Assembly: GCA_051651625.1 (NCBI GenBank)
Contig: JBOFSQ010000050.1
Location: 1 to 37,424, forward strand
Direction: 5' to 3'
DNA length: 37,424 nucleotides
From: JBOFSQ01 sp051651625
Lineage (GTDB): Bacteria > Planctomycetota > Planctomycetia > Pirellulales > Thermoguttaceae
In this document: positions 22,051-30,652 of the stretch, one piece after another
Layout of the letters: each line of letters begins with the position of its first letter
Numbering within the stretch: the first letter of the stretch is position 1
Position numbers and translations under genes: made by a program
The notes under the pieces: generated by a model
The model's input: the letters and a program-made list of their open reading frames with translations, nothing else
What the model was told of the DNA's origin: nothing
Database searches by the model: none

Positions 22051-25000
22051 ATGATGACCACACTGACCAATCTGTTACTTGCGTCGGCTCTGTTTTGGAG
22101 TATCGGTAGCGATGACGGCAAGTTTGCCGAGTTCGTTGCTGCGGGGAATCACAGCGACGCGATTCCGCTACTCAAGGCGGGCGTCGTTTACGATGTTGCC
22201 ACGAGCGACGCCAGCAAAATCTGGCCGTTCGTCCACCCCGGACCGCACGATGCGTGGGAAGGTGCAAAGTCGCACACGTTCACAGTCAACTTCGATTTGT
22301 CGGACGCACCGCAAGAAATGCCGCGCGACGCTGCCATCTACGAACTCCAGATCAAAGGCTGGGGACAAGGTTCCGCGCCGCCGGTTCTTGCTATCGACCT
22401 CAACGGCGAGAAGACCGAAATTGTCACGAAACGCAATCCGGCTGGCGACAAGATTTTGAAATCGTCCGAAGGTGTCGCGCCGGAATCGTATCGCGCTCGG
22501 TTCGCCGCAAACGTCGTCAAACCGACCGGTAACGTCCTCACAATCACAACCAAATCTGGTTCGTGGTTCGTCTACGACGTTCTCCAATTCGTCGCCCGCG
22601 ACGGCAACATCCCGCTCGCAGAAGTCACCGCAACGCCGCTGCGCGGCATCTTTCGTGGTGGTGCAACACCAGCGGCGCGGAAGGTTGTTCTCCGCGACAT
22701 CGCCACGCCAGTTCAGATAACCGCCGCTACTTGCATCGACGGCGACACTAGCGGAATCCAACCACCTCCCAGCGTCCAACTCGTCAAACCAACTCCAACG
22801 CTCGATGACATTTCACTTCTCATCCCGATTCCAGACGACTGGATCGGCAAACCGCTCAAGACGACGCTCACGATCTCCCGCGAGAACAACGAGCAAGATT
22901 CCGCAACTCTCGAAGTGAAGTTCGCGCCGGAGAAGAAGTGGGAGGTTTATCTTATTCACCAAACGCATCTCGATATTGGTTTCACGCACACGCAGGTTGA
23001 CGTTCTTGAACGTCAGGTACAGGCACTTCACGACGCGATCAAATATATTGACGAGACGCAGAGTTATCCTGAAGATGCGAAGTTCAAGTTTCACCCCGAA
23101 GGGATGTGGCAGTTTGACGAGTATTTCCGCCGCGCGACGCCGCAGCAGAAGCAGGCACTCATTCGCGTCGCGCGCGAACGCAATCTTCACATCGACGGGA
23201 TGTACGCTCAAGCGATGTCGGCGATGTACAGCGACGAAGAGCTGTTTCAACTGTTCGCCGACGCCGCGCGGTTTTGTCGCATTGGAAACATTCCGCTCGA
23301 TTCGGCGATGCAAACCGATGTTCCCGGTTACACTTGGGGACTCGTAACAGCGATGGCACAAAACGGAATCAAGTATCTCACGATGGGGCCGAACTGCGGG
23401 CACCGCGTTGGACGGCTCTACGAAACGTGGGGCGACAAGCCGTTTTGGTGGGAGTCGCCGTCGGGAAAAGAGCGGGTCTTGTGCTGGCTTCTCGACACCG
23501 GTTATCACCAGTTTCACGGCAAACCACTCGGTCATCAAATCTCCGCCGACGAAATTTTTCGCATCTTGTCGGGGAAAGATACAATCCCGCGCGAACGCAG
23601 CGATGAGCGTGCATTTCTCTACGAAGACCTCGTCGTCGTTCGCTACGGAATCGAGGGCGACAACGGGCGACCGAACCGCGTCGTCTCCGATGTCGTCAAG
23701 AAATGGAACGAAGAATACCTGTATCCGCGTCTCATCATTTCTCGCAACTCCGACGTGATGCGGATTCTTGAAGAGCGTTACGGCAGCACAATTCCGGTCG
23801 TCCGCGGCGACTTCACGCCGTACTGGGAAGACGGCGGTGCGAGCACGAGCGAGGCAACGTCGATCAATCGCCGCGCGAAAGAGCGGCTCTTGCAAGCACT
23901 CACTCTTTGGTCGATGCAAAAGCCGAAAAAATTTCCGGTTGGTGCGAGCGACGCTGCGTGGATCGACCTGATGATGTACGACGAACACACTTGGGGCGCG
24001 CACAACAGCATCTCCGAACCCGACAGTGATTTCGTCAAACAACAAGACGACTACAAACAAGAATACGCGAGTCGCGGTGCGCGTGAAGTGGCGGAAATTC
24101 TCGAAGGTGCAGTTGATAAGAGCACGCCCAATCAGAGCACGCCCAATAAGAACACGCAGCGTAAGCAAGTGCCCGCAACCGGCAGCGACATGACTTCGCT
24201 CTCAATCGCCAACACGCTCCACTGGGACCTCAAAGGCGTTCGCGTTCTCGGCGACGATCTTCTGGCGGCATCAAATCTCCCCGAACTCTCGTACTGGCGT
24301 GACGCCGCTGGAAACACGGTGACGATTCAAACCGTGCCGACGGCGCGTTTGCCAAAAGACGGCGTGGTGACGAAGACTGCATACGCGCTCTTCGCGCAAC
24401 CGCTGCCGCCGATGAGTGTGACGAAGTTGACGCCATCCAACGATACCGCCATATCGCTCTCATCGTCGCTCAACATCTCGTCGCTCTTCATCAACGCCGA
24501 AACGGGCGAGATGGGGAACGACATGGTGAAGCTCGTCATCGACAAGACGAGTGGTGCGATTTCGTCGATCAAACAAATTGGTATTGAGCAAGACCTCGTG
24601 AAAGCGGGCGACGACGGCAATCGCGGGATCAACGATTATCTCTACATTCTCGGACGCGATGCAAGCGAAAATCGTGCTCGTGTCGAGGGGGATGTGAAAC
24701 TCACGGTTCTCGCGCGCGGCCCCGTGGCGGCGTCGATGCTGATTGAGTCGCCCGCGCCGAACTGCAAGACGTTGCGGCGTCGCGTTACTGTATTCTGCGA
24801 CAGCGAAAAGATTCACATCGAAAACGTACTCGACAAAGAGATGGAGCGTCGTCCTGAAGGGACGTTCTTTGGTTTTCCGTTCAACGTCCCTGACGGAACG
24901 TGGCGAGTCGATACGCCGTGGGCGATGGTCGAAGTTGAACGCGATCAAATATCTGGTGCGAATAAAAACTACTACACCGTTCAGCGTTATTGCACACTTG

Positions 25001-25602
25001 CGGCGCGCGACTTCGGCGTCAACTGGGTGACGATTGACGCGAACATGTTGCAGTTTGCACCGATTCTGTTCACGAAGGCTTGGGGACTCAAGGAGTGGCG
25101 CGAAACATTCGGCGAGCACGGCCCCGGCGGCACGCTGTATAGCTGGCTTTGCAACAATCATTGGGAGACGAATTACAAGGCTGGTCAAGAGGGCGAGTTG
25201 CGGTTTGAGTATTGGGTTTGGGGTTACGTCAATCGTTACGAAAACGCCCAAGCGCAGCTCTTCGCGCGGAGTGTGCATCAGCCGCCGCTTTTGATGCCGG
25301 CGTGTGATAACGTTGCCAGTTTTCTCACGACCGACAACGGTTTCATCGGCGTAACGAGTTTGCGTCCGTGCCGCGACGCGAGTGGTGCGGTTTTGGTGCG
25401 ACTGTTTAACATGTCGCAGGAACCGCAAGAAGCGACGTTAACTTTCCGCGACACGAAGGCGACAGTTTGGACCTCCAACCCGCTCGAAGATTGCGTCGAA
25501 AAGGTGTCGAACAAAGTTTCGCTCGTGCCGTTCGAGACGGTTACGCTTCGCGTTGAACCGTCGGCACCGACGCCGCCAAACAGGTTGTTGCGACGAAGGT
25601 AG
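22051..25602 (+). CDS. Secreted GH38-like alpha-mannosidase with N-terminal galactose-binding-like domain
   Basis: 1183 residues from the ATG at 22051, with AAGGAGA 7 bases ahead (a longer frame begins at 21994). A signal-like N-terminus (TLTNLLLASALFWSIG) leads to a beta domain of about 140 residues, SDDGKFAEF ... VYDVLQFVA, like the C-terminal CBM of rhamnogalacturonan lyases. The GH38 domain begins near residue 300: H303-Q-T-H306-L-D308 gives the H-x-D metal site and D423 in QTDVPGYTWG is the likely nucleophile. A beta C-terminal region follows, ending in a jelly-roll-like part. Around residues 689-712 is an in-frame repeat insertion. Probably releases mannose from plant or microbial glycans; exact linkage is not known. 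Confidence 0.82.
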   Translation: MMTTLTNLLLASALFWSIGSDDGKFAEFVAAGNHSDAIPLLKAGVVYDVATSDASKIWPFVHPGPHDAWEGAKSHTFTVNFDLSDAPQEMPRDAAIYELQIKGWGQGSAPPVLAIDLNGEKTEIVTKRNPAGDKILKSSEGVAPESYRARFAANVVKPTGNVLTITTKSGSWFVYDVLQFVARDGNIPLAEVTATPLRGIFRGGATPAARKVVLRDIATPVQITAATCIDGDTSGIQPPPSVQLVKPTPTLDDISLLIPIPDDWIGKPLKTTLTISRENNEQDSATLEVKFAPEKKWEVYLIHQTHLDIGFTHTQVDVLERQVQALHDAIKYIDETQSYPEDAKFKFHPEGMWQFDEYFRRATPQQKQALIRVARERNLHIDGMYAQAMSAMYSDEELFQLFADAARFCRIGNIPLDSAMQTDVPGYTWGLVTAMAQNGIKYLTMGPNCGHRVGRLYETWGDKPFWWESPSGKERVLCWLLDTGYHQFHGKPLGHQISADEIFRILSGKDTIPRERSDERAFLYEDLVVVRYGIEGDNGRPNRVVSDVVKKWNEEYLYPRLIISRNSDVMRILEERYGSTIPVVRGDFTPYWEDGGASTSEATSINRRAKERLLQALTLWSMQKPKKFPVGASDAAWIDLMMYDEHTWGAHNSISEPDSDFVKQQDDYKQEYASRGAREVAEILEGAVDKSTPNQSTPNKNTQRKQVPATGSDMTSLSIANTLHWDLKGVRVLGDDLLAASNLPELSYWRDAAGNTVTIQTVPTARLPKDGVVTKTAYALFAQPLPPMSVTKLTPSNDTAISLSSSLNISSLFINAETGEMGNDMVKLVIDKTSGAISSIKQIGIEQDLVKAGDDGNRGINDYLYILGRDASENRARVEGDVKLTVLARGPVAASMLIESPAPNCKTLRRRVTVFCDSEKIHIENVLDKEMERRPEGTFFGFPFNVPDGTWRVDTPWAMVEVERDQISGANKNYYTVQRYCTLAARDFGVNWVTIDANMLQFAPILFTKAWGLKEWRETFGEHGPGGTLYSWLCNNHWETNYKAGQEGELRFEYWVWGYVNRYENAQAQLFARSVHQPPLLMPACDNVASFLTTDNGFIGVTSLRPCRDASGAVLVRLFNMSQEPQEATLTFRDTKATVWTSNPLEDCVEKVSNKVSLVPFETVTLRVEPSAPTPPNRLLRRR
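24118..24171 (+). repeat. In-frame repeat units within the GH38-like gene
   Basis: Nearly two units of the 30-bp repeat (AATCAGAGCACGCCCAAT, AAGAACACGCAG, GCAAGTGCCC) read in frame as a Ser/Thr/Pro/Asn-rich linker, between the catalytic domain and the C-terminal beta region. No frameshift or stop results. Confidence 0.8.
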
Positions 25603-25612
25603 GGAGCCGTCA

Positions 25613-25735
25613 TTCCCGCGTACTCGGCGGGAATCTAGAGCTAACGCCGTGTAGTTCGCTTGCGCGAACGTCGCTATCGCGTCTACTTTGGCCGCTTTCC
25701 CTAGGCCCCCGCCGAGTACGCGGGGGTGACGAAAC
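25613..25735. repeat. CCCGCGTACTCGGCGGG inverted-repeat element
   Basis: The left end TTCCCGCGTACTCGGCGGGA and the right end CCCCCGCCGAGTACGCGGGG mirror each other. The interior has TTCGCTTGCGCGAACGTCGCT, also found at 6529. It fills the gap between the mannosidase and RNase HI genes. Could be a small MITE-type element. Confidence 0.7.
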
Positions 25736-25775
25736 ATGTGAACGACGCGAAAACTGAACATCACCGAAAAACTCA

Positions 25776-26240
25776 ATGCCACCAAAAACCACATCACACA
25801 TACCTGCCGAAGTCATTCTCTACACCGATGGTGCTTGCAGCGGGAACCCCGGCCCGGGCGGCTGGGGGTTTATCTTGCGTCATATTGCGAGCGGAAAAGA
25901 GCGAGTCGATTCTGGCGGCGAACGCGCGACGACTAACAATCGCATGGAGATGCTGGCGGTAATTCGCGGGCTGGAGTCGCTGACGCGGAACACGAACGTT
26001 GAAATCGTGAGTGACAGCAAGTACGTCCTCGACGGAATCCGCGACTGGCTTCCGAAGTGGAAGGCGAAGGGGTGGAAACGCACCGGTGGTGCGATCAAAA
26101 ACGAAGAGCTTTGGCGTCACCTCGACGAGCTTGTCTCGCGGCACAGTGTTGTGTGTACTTATGTTCGCGGCCACACGGGCCACACCGAAAACGAAGAATG
26201 CGACCGCCTCGCCCGCGAAGCGATTAAGAAACTGCGGTGA
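25776..26240 (+). CDS. rnhA: Ribonuclease HI
   Basis: 154 residues. It cuts the RNA strand of RNA-DNA hybrids, using four acidic residues to hold two metals: D18 (YTDGACSGNPGPGG), E58 (NNRMEML), D80 (SDSKYV) and D143 (NEECDRLA), plus the flexible histidine H133 in VRGHTGH. All are in place. The basic protrusion KWKAKGWKR is present. No ribosome site is obvious. It is a housekeeping gene that happens to sit between two secreted glycosidase genes; the co-transcription question is open. Confidence 0.96.
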   Translation: MPPKTTSHIPAEVILYTDGACSGNPGPGGWGFILRHIASGKERVDSGGERATTNNRMEMLAVIRGLESLTRNTNVEIVSDSKYVLDGIRDWLPKWKAKGWKRTGGAIKNEELWRHLDELVSRHSVVCTYVRGHTGHTENEECDRLAREAIKKLR

Positions 26241-26265
26241 CGGCGCGTTTTTGGCGTCGCAGTCA

Positions 26266-26303
26266 ATAGGACTTATAGGTCATATAGGACCTATAAGTCC
26301 TAT
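26266..26303. repeat. TATAGGAC hairpin, copy 3
   Basis: A 16-bp perfect inverted repeat (26266-26281 and 26288-26303) with a 6-base loop ATATAG. It ends 54 bases before the GH106-like start at 26358. It is the best match to copy 1. Confidence 0.85.
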
Positions 26304-26357
26304 GGAACAATGGTTTGCTGGAATACACACCAAAAACCCCACAAAGGAGAACCACAA

Positions 26358-29300
26358 ATGAAACGTTCAACAATGTTTGCTGCGATGATGTTGTGTTGTC
26401 TTGCGGCGTTCGCACTCGCCGCCGACGGGCCAAAGCGCGAGTCGCTCGAAGAGATGAAAGCGGCGTTCAAAAATCCGCCGCGCGACTACACTTCGGGGCC
26501 GCTCTGGACGTGGAACGATTTGCTCACCGAAGAACAAATCCGCTCCACAATGCAAGACATGGCAGCGCAACATGTCAAGCAAGTTTGGGTTCACCCGCGC
26601 CCCGGACTGATGACGCCGTACCTCTCCGACGACTGGTTTCGACTCTGGGGCGTCGCGCTCGACGAAGCCCAAAAACTCGATATGAACGTCTGGATTTACG
26701 ACGAGAACTCGTATCCAAGCGGGTTCGCGGGCGGATTCGTCCCCGAAGCGTTACCCGATTCACGCGGACAAGGACTGCACGCGCAGCGTACCAAAAAACT
26801 CGACAACATCGACGGCGACACGCTCTTCGTCTTTGAAGTCACTCGCGACGCAAAAGGCAACGAGACGTTCACGAATCGTACCGACATTCTGACGAAACTC
26901 GGTGAGCTTCCGCAAGACGGCGACTGGCTCGTCTTCCGCCGCGCGTGGGCCGGTTCGAGCGGCTGGTTTGGCGGCTGGTGGTACGTTGACTTGCTCAAAA
27001 AAGGCGTCACCGAAAAGTTCATCGAGATCACGTTTGAAGCGTATCGCAAACATTTTGGCGACGAATTCGGACAGCATATTCTTGGCATCTTCACCGACGA
27101 ACCACACTTGCAAACCGCCGGCGGACTCACTTGGAACGAAGAAATCCCAGTTCTGTTTGAGAAGACGTTCGGCTACTCGCTCATTGAAAATCTGCCGTCA
27201 ATGACAAACGAAGTCGGCGACTGGAAACGAGTTCGTCACGACTACCAAAAACTGCTACTCGACCTCTTCATCGAGCGTTGGGCGAAACCGTGTTTTGAAT
27301 ACTGCGAGAAAAACAATCTGGAGTTCACGGGGCACTACTGGGAACACGGCTGGCCCGGCGCGGGGCACGGCCCCGACAATATGGCGATGTATGCGTGGCA
27401 CCAGCGGCCCGCAATCGACATCCTCATGAATCAATACGACGAAGGCGTCAACGCGCAGTTCGGCAACGCCCGCGCGGTCAAAGAATTGTCGTCGGTCGCA
27501 AACCAAATGGGTTACAAACGCACGCTCAGTGAGACCTACGGCGCGGGCGGCTGGGACTTGCGTTTTGCGGACATGAAACGCATCGCCGACTGGCAATACG
27601 CACTCGGCGTCAACACGACCAACGAGCATCTCTCGTATGTCACGATCCGCGGCGCACGCAAACGCGACCATCCGCAATCGTTCTCGTATCACGCCTCGTG
27701 GTGGAACGACTATCACCTCCTCGCCGACTACCACGCCCGCATTTCTTATGCCCTCACGCGCGGTGAACAAGTCAACCGCGTTCTCGTCATCGAGCCGACA
27801 ACAACTGCGTGGATGTACCAAGGACACCCGCACTTGGCAAAAATCGGCAACGATTTCCAGAACTTTGTGCATGAACTCGAACGCTCGCAGGTTGAGTACG
27901 ATCTTGGGAGCGAAGACATTATTGCGCGGCACGGCGGGGTGATGTCGGAGAAAAGTTCTTTAGATTTCAGTTTCTCCCTCAAAGGTCTATTCTCGAGTGA
28001 AATCAGTATCATCTCTGACAATATGGGCAAGCTAACCATTGGCAAGCGCAACTATGATCTTGTGATCCTTCCCAAGAATATGGAGAACATTTCGCGCACG
28101 ACGCTTGACTTGCTCGGTGAGTTTGTTGCGCAAGGTGGCATCGTTGTTGCGTGCGAAACTTTTCCGACGCGGATTGACGGCGTTCTTGCAGCGGATGAAG
28201 TCAAGAAGTATCTCGGCGATGTGAAGACCGTCTCGACCGAAGACGCGCGCTACATCGCGTCGGAAGTGAGTGGTACGCGCGGCAACGAAGTCGCAACGAC
28301 TAACGCAGGGGAAACGTCAGGAAAATTGTTTCGTCATCGCCGAATCGTCGATGGCGGCGAGATTCTCTTCCTGTGCAACACGTCGATGACGGAAAACGCC
28401 GCTGGCGAGTTCCTCACCGTTCACGAGCAAGTTGAGGAGTGGGACCCGTTCACTGGCGAAATCAGACCGTATACAAACTTCATCCGTCATTCCCGCGTAC
28501 CCGGAGACGAAACGTGGCCAACTGCGTATCACACCGCGAAGCTCCGCGTCGCCTACGACCTTCCGCCGTGCGGAAGTCTGCTGCTGCATTTCCCCGCTAG
28601 GGAAATAATATCTGTAGAACAGCGAACACCACGCACGCTCACAACGCTCGCGCCGCCGCAAATTGTTCGGCAAGAGCCGAACGTTCTCGTTCTCGATTAT
28701 GTTGACGTGAAAATCGGTGACGAGGAGAAGAACGGGATTTACTTCTATCCGGCGAATCGGTGGATTTTCCAGAAGCACGGGTTTGGCGCGAATCCGTGGG
28801 ACAACGGCGTGCAGTTTCGTGACACGCTCATCACGAAGACGTTCCCTGCGGAGAGCGGATTTAGTGCGACGTATCGTTTCACACTCGGCGCAGAAATTAA
28901 ATCGCCCGTCACAGAATCATTGTACGTCGTCATCGAACGTCCCGACATTTACACGATCACTTGCAACGGAAAAACTGTCACGGCGAAAGACGGCGACTGG
29001 TGGTTAGACAAGTCGTTCGGAAAAGTTGCGATTGGTGATGCGGTTCGCGTTGGCGAGAACGAAGTGACGCTCACCGCAAAGCCGATGACAATTTGGCACG
29101 AACTCGAATCAGCGTACCTCATCGGCGACTTTTCGCTCACCACCACCGAACGCGGTTTCACAGTGTATCCGGCGGGACCGCTCGGCGTCGTACCGGACGC
29201 GAAGCACGCGGAAAAATCGCACACGACGGAACTCGAACACGTCTCGTGGCTCTCGTCGGGGATCGGTTTCGCGCCGGAGTCGCCGCTCAAAGACGACCGT

Positions 29301-30215
29301 TCGCCATGGATCGTTTTCGATTTGGGGAACGCTGCGGAGCCGTTCACGACGATCAAGATTTGGAACTACTGCGAAGCGAACTTGTCGCAGCGTGGAATCA
29401 AAGAGATGAACGTCTACGTTTCGTCGTCGCCCGATCCGAAGAGCGACGCGCGAACGCTACTTGGCACAGTAACGCTGCGCAAGAATCCGCGTGGTGGGTC
29501 GCAAAGTTTCTCGCTCCCATTCACCGGTGCTCCGCAGAAGCCGCATCGTTACGTTGTGTTTGAGATTCTCTCGAATCACGATGACGCGACGTATCCGGTG
29601 GCGAGCGATGCGAAAGTCAACGACAACGCATTGGTCGGTCTCGCGGAAGTGCAGTTCTTCGCGGCTGGCGGCAAACAGCTTGCGGCAAAAGTTGCGGCAG
29701 CTTCCAGCGAACTTGTCGTTCGCAGTCACGACCGCAAGTCGGCGTATATTGTTGACGGTTCGGGACTCGCGGTGCGCGAACGTCGCGGTTGGCACGAACA
29801 AGGGATGCCGTTTTACGCTGGCGGCGTAGCGTACACCGAGAAGTTTAGCGTACCCGAAATCGCCGCAAGCGCGAAGTACGAGGTGCAACTTGGCGACTGG
29901 TACGGCAGTGTCGCGCGGGTTTTGGTGAACGGAAAATCCGCGGGCCACATCGCGTTCGCACCGTTCGCTCTCGACGTAACGCAGCACATCAAGCAAGGCG
30001 AGAACGAGATAACGGTTGTCGTTGTTGGGACGCCGAAGAATCTTTTGGGGCCGCACCACAACGGTAGTCCGCGTGGGACGGCGTGGCCCGGAATGTTCTG
30101 GAACGCCCCCGAAACCCAACCCGACGGCAACGCCTACGACACAATCAGTTATGGACTTTTTGAACCGTTCACGCTGCGCGAGTGCCCAATCGGAGCACGA
30201 AGCGTAAGCGAGTGA
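26358..30215 (+). CDS. Secreted GH106-like glycosidase (alpha-L-rhamnosidase type) with carbohydrate-binding domains
   Basis: 1285 residues from the ATG at 26358 with AAAGGAGA 7 bases ahead; signal peptide MKRSTMFAAMMLCCLAAFA. The front part, PLWTWNDLLTEEQIRSTM then VHPRPGLMTPYLSDDWF and NVWIYDENSYPSGFAGG, is the GH106-type N-terminal region. An acidic pair lies at IFTDEPH (D247, E248), a typical site in these TIM barrels. About residues 985-1120 form a discoidin-like module (FDLGNAAEPFTTIKIWNY); a C-terminal beta-galactosidase-like jelly roll follows (SVARVLVNGKSAGHIAFAPF). The last residues GARSVSE and the stop are repeat sequence. Likely releases rhamnose or similar; specificity not shown. 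Confidence 0.78.
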   Translation: MKRSTMFAAMMLCCLAAFALAADGPKRESLEEMKAAFKNPPRDYTSGPLWTWNDLLTEEQIRSTMQDMAAQHVKQVWVHPRPGLMTPYLSDDWFRLWGVALDEAQKLDMNVWIYDENSYPSGFAGGFVPEALPDSRGQGLHAQRTKKLDNIDGDTLFVFEVTRDAKGNETFTNRTDILTKLGELPQDGDWLVFRRAWAGSSGWFGGWWYVDLLKKGVTEKFIEITFEAYRKHFGDEFGQHILGIFTDEPHLQTAGGLTWNEEIPVLFEKTFGYSLIENLPSMTNEVGDWKRVRHDYQKLLLDLFIERWAKPCFEYCEKNNLEFTGHYWEHGWPGAGHGPDNMAMYAWHQRPAIDILMNQYDEGVNAQFGNARAVKELSSVANQMGYKRTLSETYGAGGWDLRFADMKRIADWQYALGVNTTNEHLSYVTIRGARKRDHPQSFSYHASWWNDYHLLADYHARISYALTRGEQVNRVLVIEPTTTAWMYQGHPHLAKIGNDFQNFVHELERSQVEYDLGSEDIIARHGGVMSEKSSLDFSFSLKGLFSSEISIISDNMGKLTIGKRNYDLVILPKNMENISRTTLDLLGEFVAQGGIVVACETFPTRIDGVLAADEVKKYLGDVKTVSTEDARYIASEVSGTRGNEVATTNAGETSGKLFRHRRIVDGGEILFLCNTSMTENAAGEFLTVHEQVEEWDPFTGEIRPYTNFIRHSRVPGDETWPTAYHTAKLRVAYDLPPCGSLLLHFPAREIISVEQRTPRTLTTLAPPQIVRQEPNVLVLDYVDVKIGDEEKNGIYFYPANRWIFQKHGFGANPWDNGVQFRDTLITKTFPAESGFSATYRFTLGAEIKSPVTESLYVVIERPDIYTITCNGKTVTAKDGDWWLDKSFGKVAIGDAVRVGENEVTLTAKPMTIWHELESAYLIGDFSLTTTERGFTVYPAGPLGVVPDAKHAEKSHTTELEHVSWLSSGIGFAPESPLKDDRSPWIVFDLGNAAEPFTTIKIWNYCEANLSQRGIKEMNVYVSSSPDPKSDARTLLGTVTLRKNPRGGSQSFSLPFTGAPQKPHRYVVFEILSNHDDATYPVASDAKVNDNALVGLAEVQFFAAGGKQLAAKVAAASSELVVRSHDRKSAYIVDGSGLAVRERRGWHEQGMPFYAGGVAYTEKFSVPEIAASAKYEVQLGDWYGSVARVLVNGKSAGHIAFAPFALDVTQHIKQGENEITVVVVGTPKNLLGPHHNGSPRGTAWPGMFWNAPETQPDGNAYDTISYGLFEPFTLRECPIGARSVSE

Positions 30216-30250
30216 ATAAGAACGCGACGCGTAAGCGAGTGCCAGAATCA
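30188..30250 (+). repeat. Tandem GCGTAAGCGAGTG repeat, in the 3' end of a CDS
   Basis: About two units: GAAGCGTAAGCGAGTGAATA and GACGCGTAAGCGAGTGCCAG. The first encodes the GH106-like protein's last residues and TGA stop. Confidence 0.85.
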
Positions 30251-30283
30251 GCACAGACATAGCATCAACGAAGTGCCGTCTGG

Positions 30284-30316
30284 ATGGATTCCCGCCTACG
30301 CGGGAATGACGAAATG
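30284..30316. repeat. TTCCCGCCTACGCGGGAATGAC hairpin
   Basis: A short hairpin, ATTCCCGC facing GCGGGAAT, related to the ends of 25613-25735. It sits in the 414-bp gene-free stretch 30216-30629, which holds only repeats. Confidence 0.6.
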
Positions 30317-30349
30317 TAACCGCGAACGGTTTCAAAAACGGTATCGCCC

Positions 30350-30433
30350 GTGTGTGTAAAATCTGCTTGCACTATGAAATTGGTTGTCCGAGTTTTCGCC
30401 CGAACGGGGCAGCAAGAGATTTTACTACACCGG
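30350..30433. repeat. MITE-like fragment with TAAAATCTGCTTGCA end
   Basis: GTGTAAAATCTGCTTGCAC at left and AGATTTTACTACACC at right form terminal inverted repeats of the 12943-13262 type. The interior has only one half of the hairpin core (CCCGAACGGGG). A deletion derivative. Confidence 0.6.
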
Positions 30434-30652
30434 TTACGCATTTGGCGTGTCCTGCTTCGGGCACTCGCTTACGCTTCGTGTTCTGATTGCTTGCCGACCC
30501 GCAGCGAAGTTGCCGGGAGGCTATCGGATGCAACGTCACGTTGCCTCGCTTACGCTTCGTGTTCTGATTGCTTGCCGACCGCAACGAAGTTGCCGAGAGG
30601 CTATCGGATGCAACGTCACGTTGCCTTGCTTACGCTTCGCGTTCTGATTCGG
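30434..30652 (-). repeat. GCGTAAGCGAGTGCCC repeat block with internal duplication
   Basis: Same sequence as 8352-8486 with about 79 bp duplicated in tandem (segments containing GCCGGGAGGCTATCGGATGC and GCCGAGAGGCTATCGGATGC). Its right end encodes the last residues of CstA (ESEREA, minus strand). Confidence 0.8.

Noticed and set aside
22813..24168. 451-codon minus-strand frame opposite the GH38-like gene
   Set aside because: Antisense shadow of a gene with signal peptide, ribosome site and catalytic motifs.
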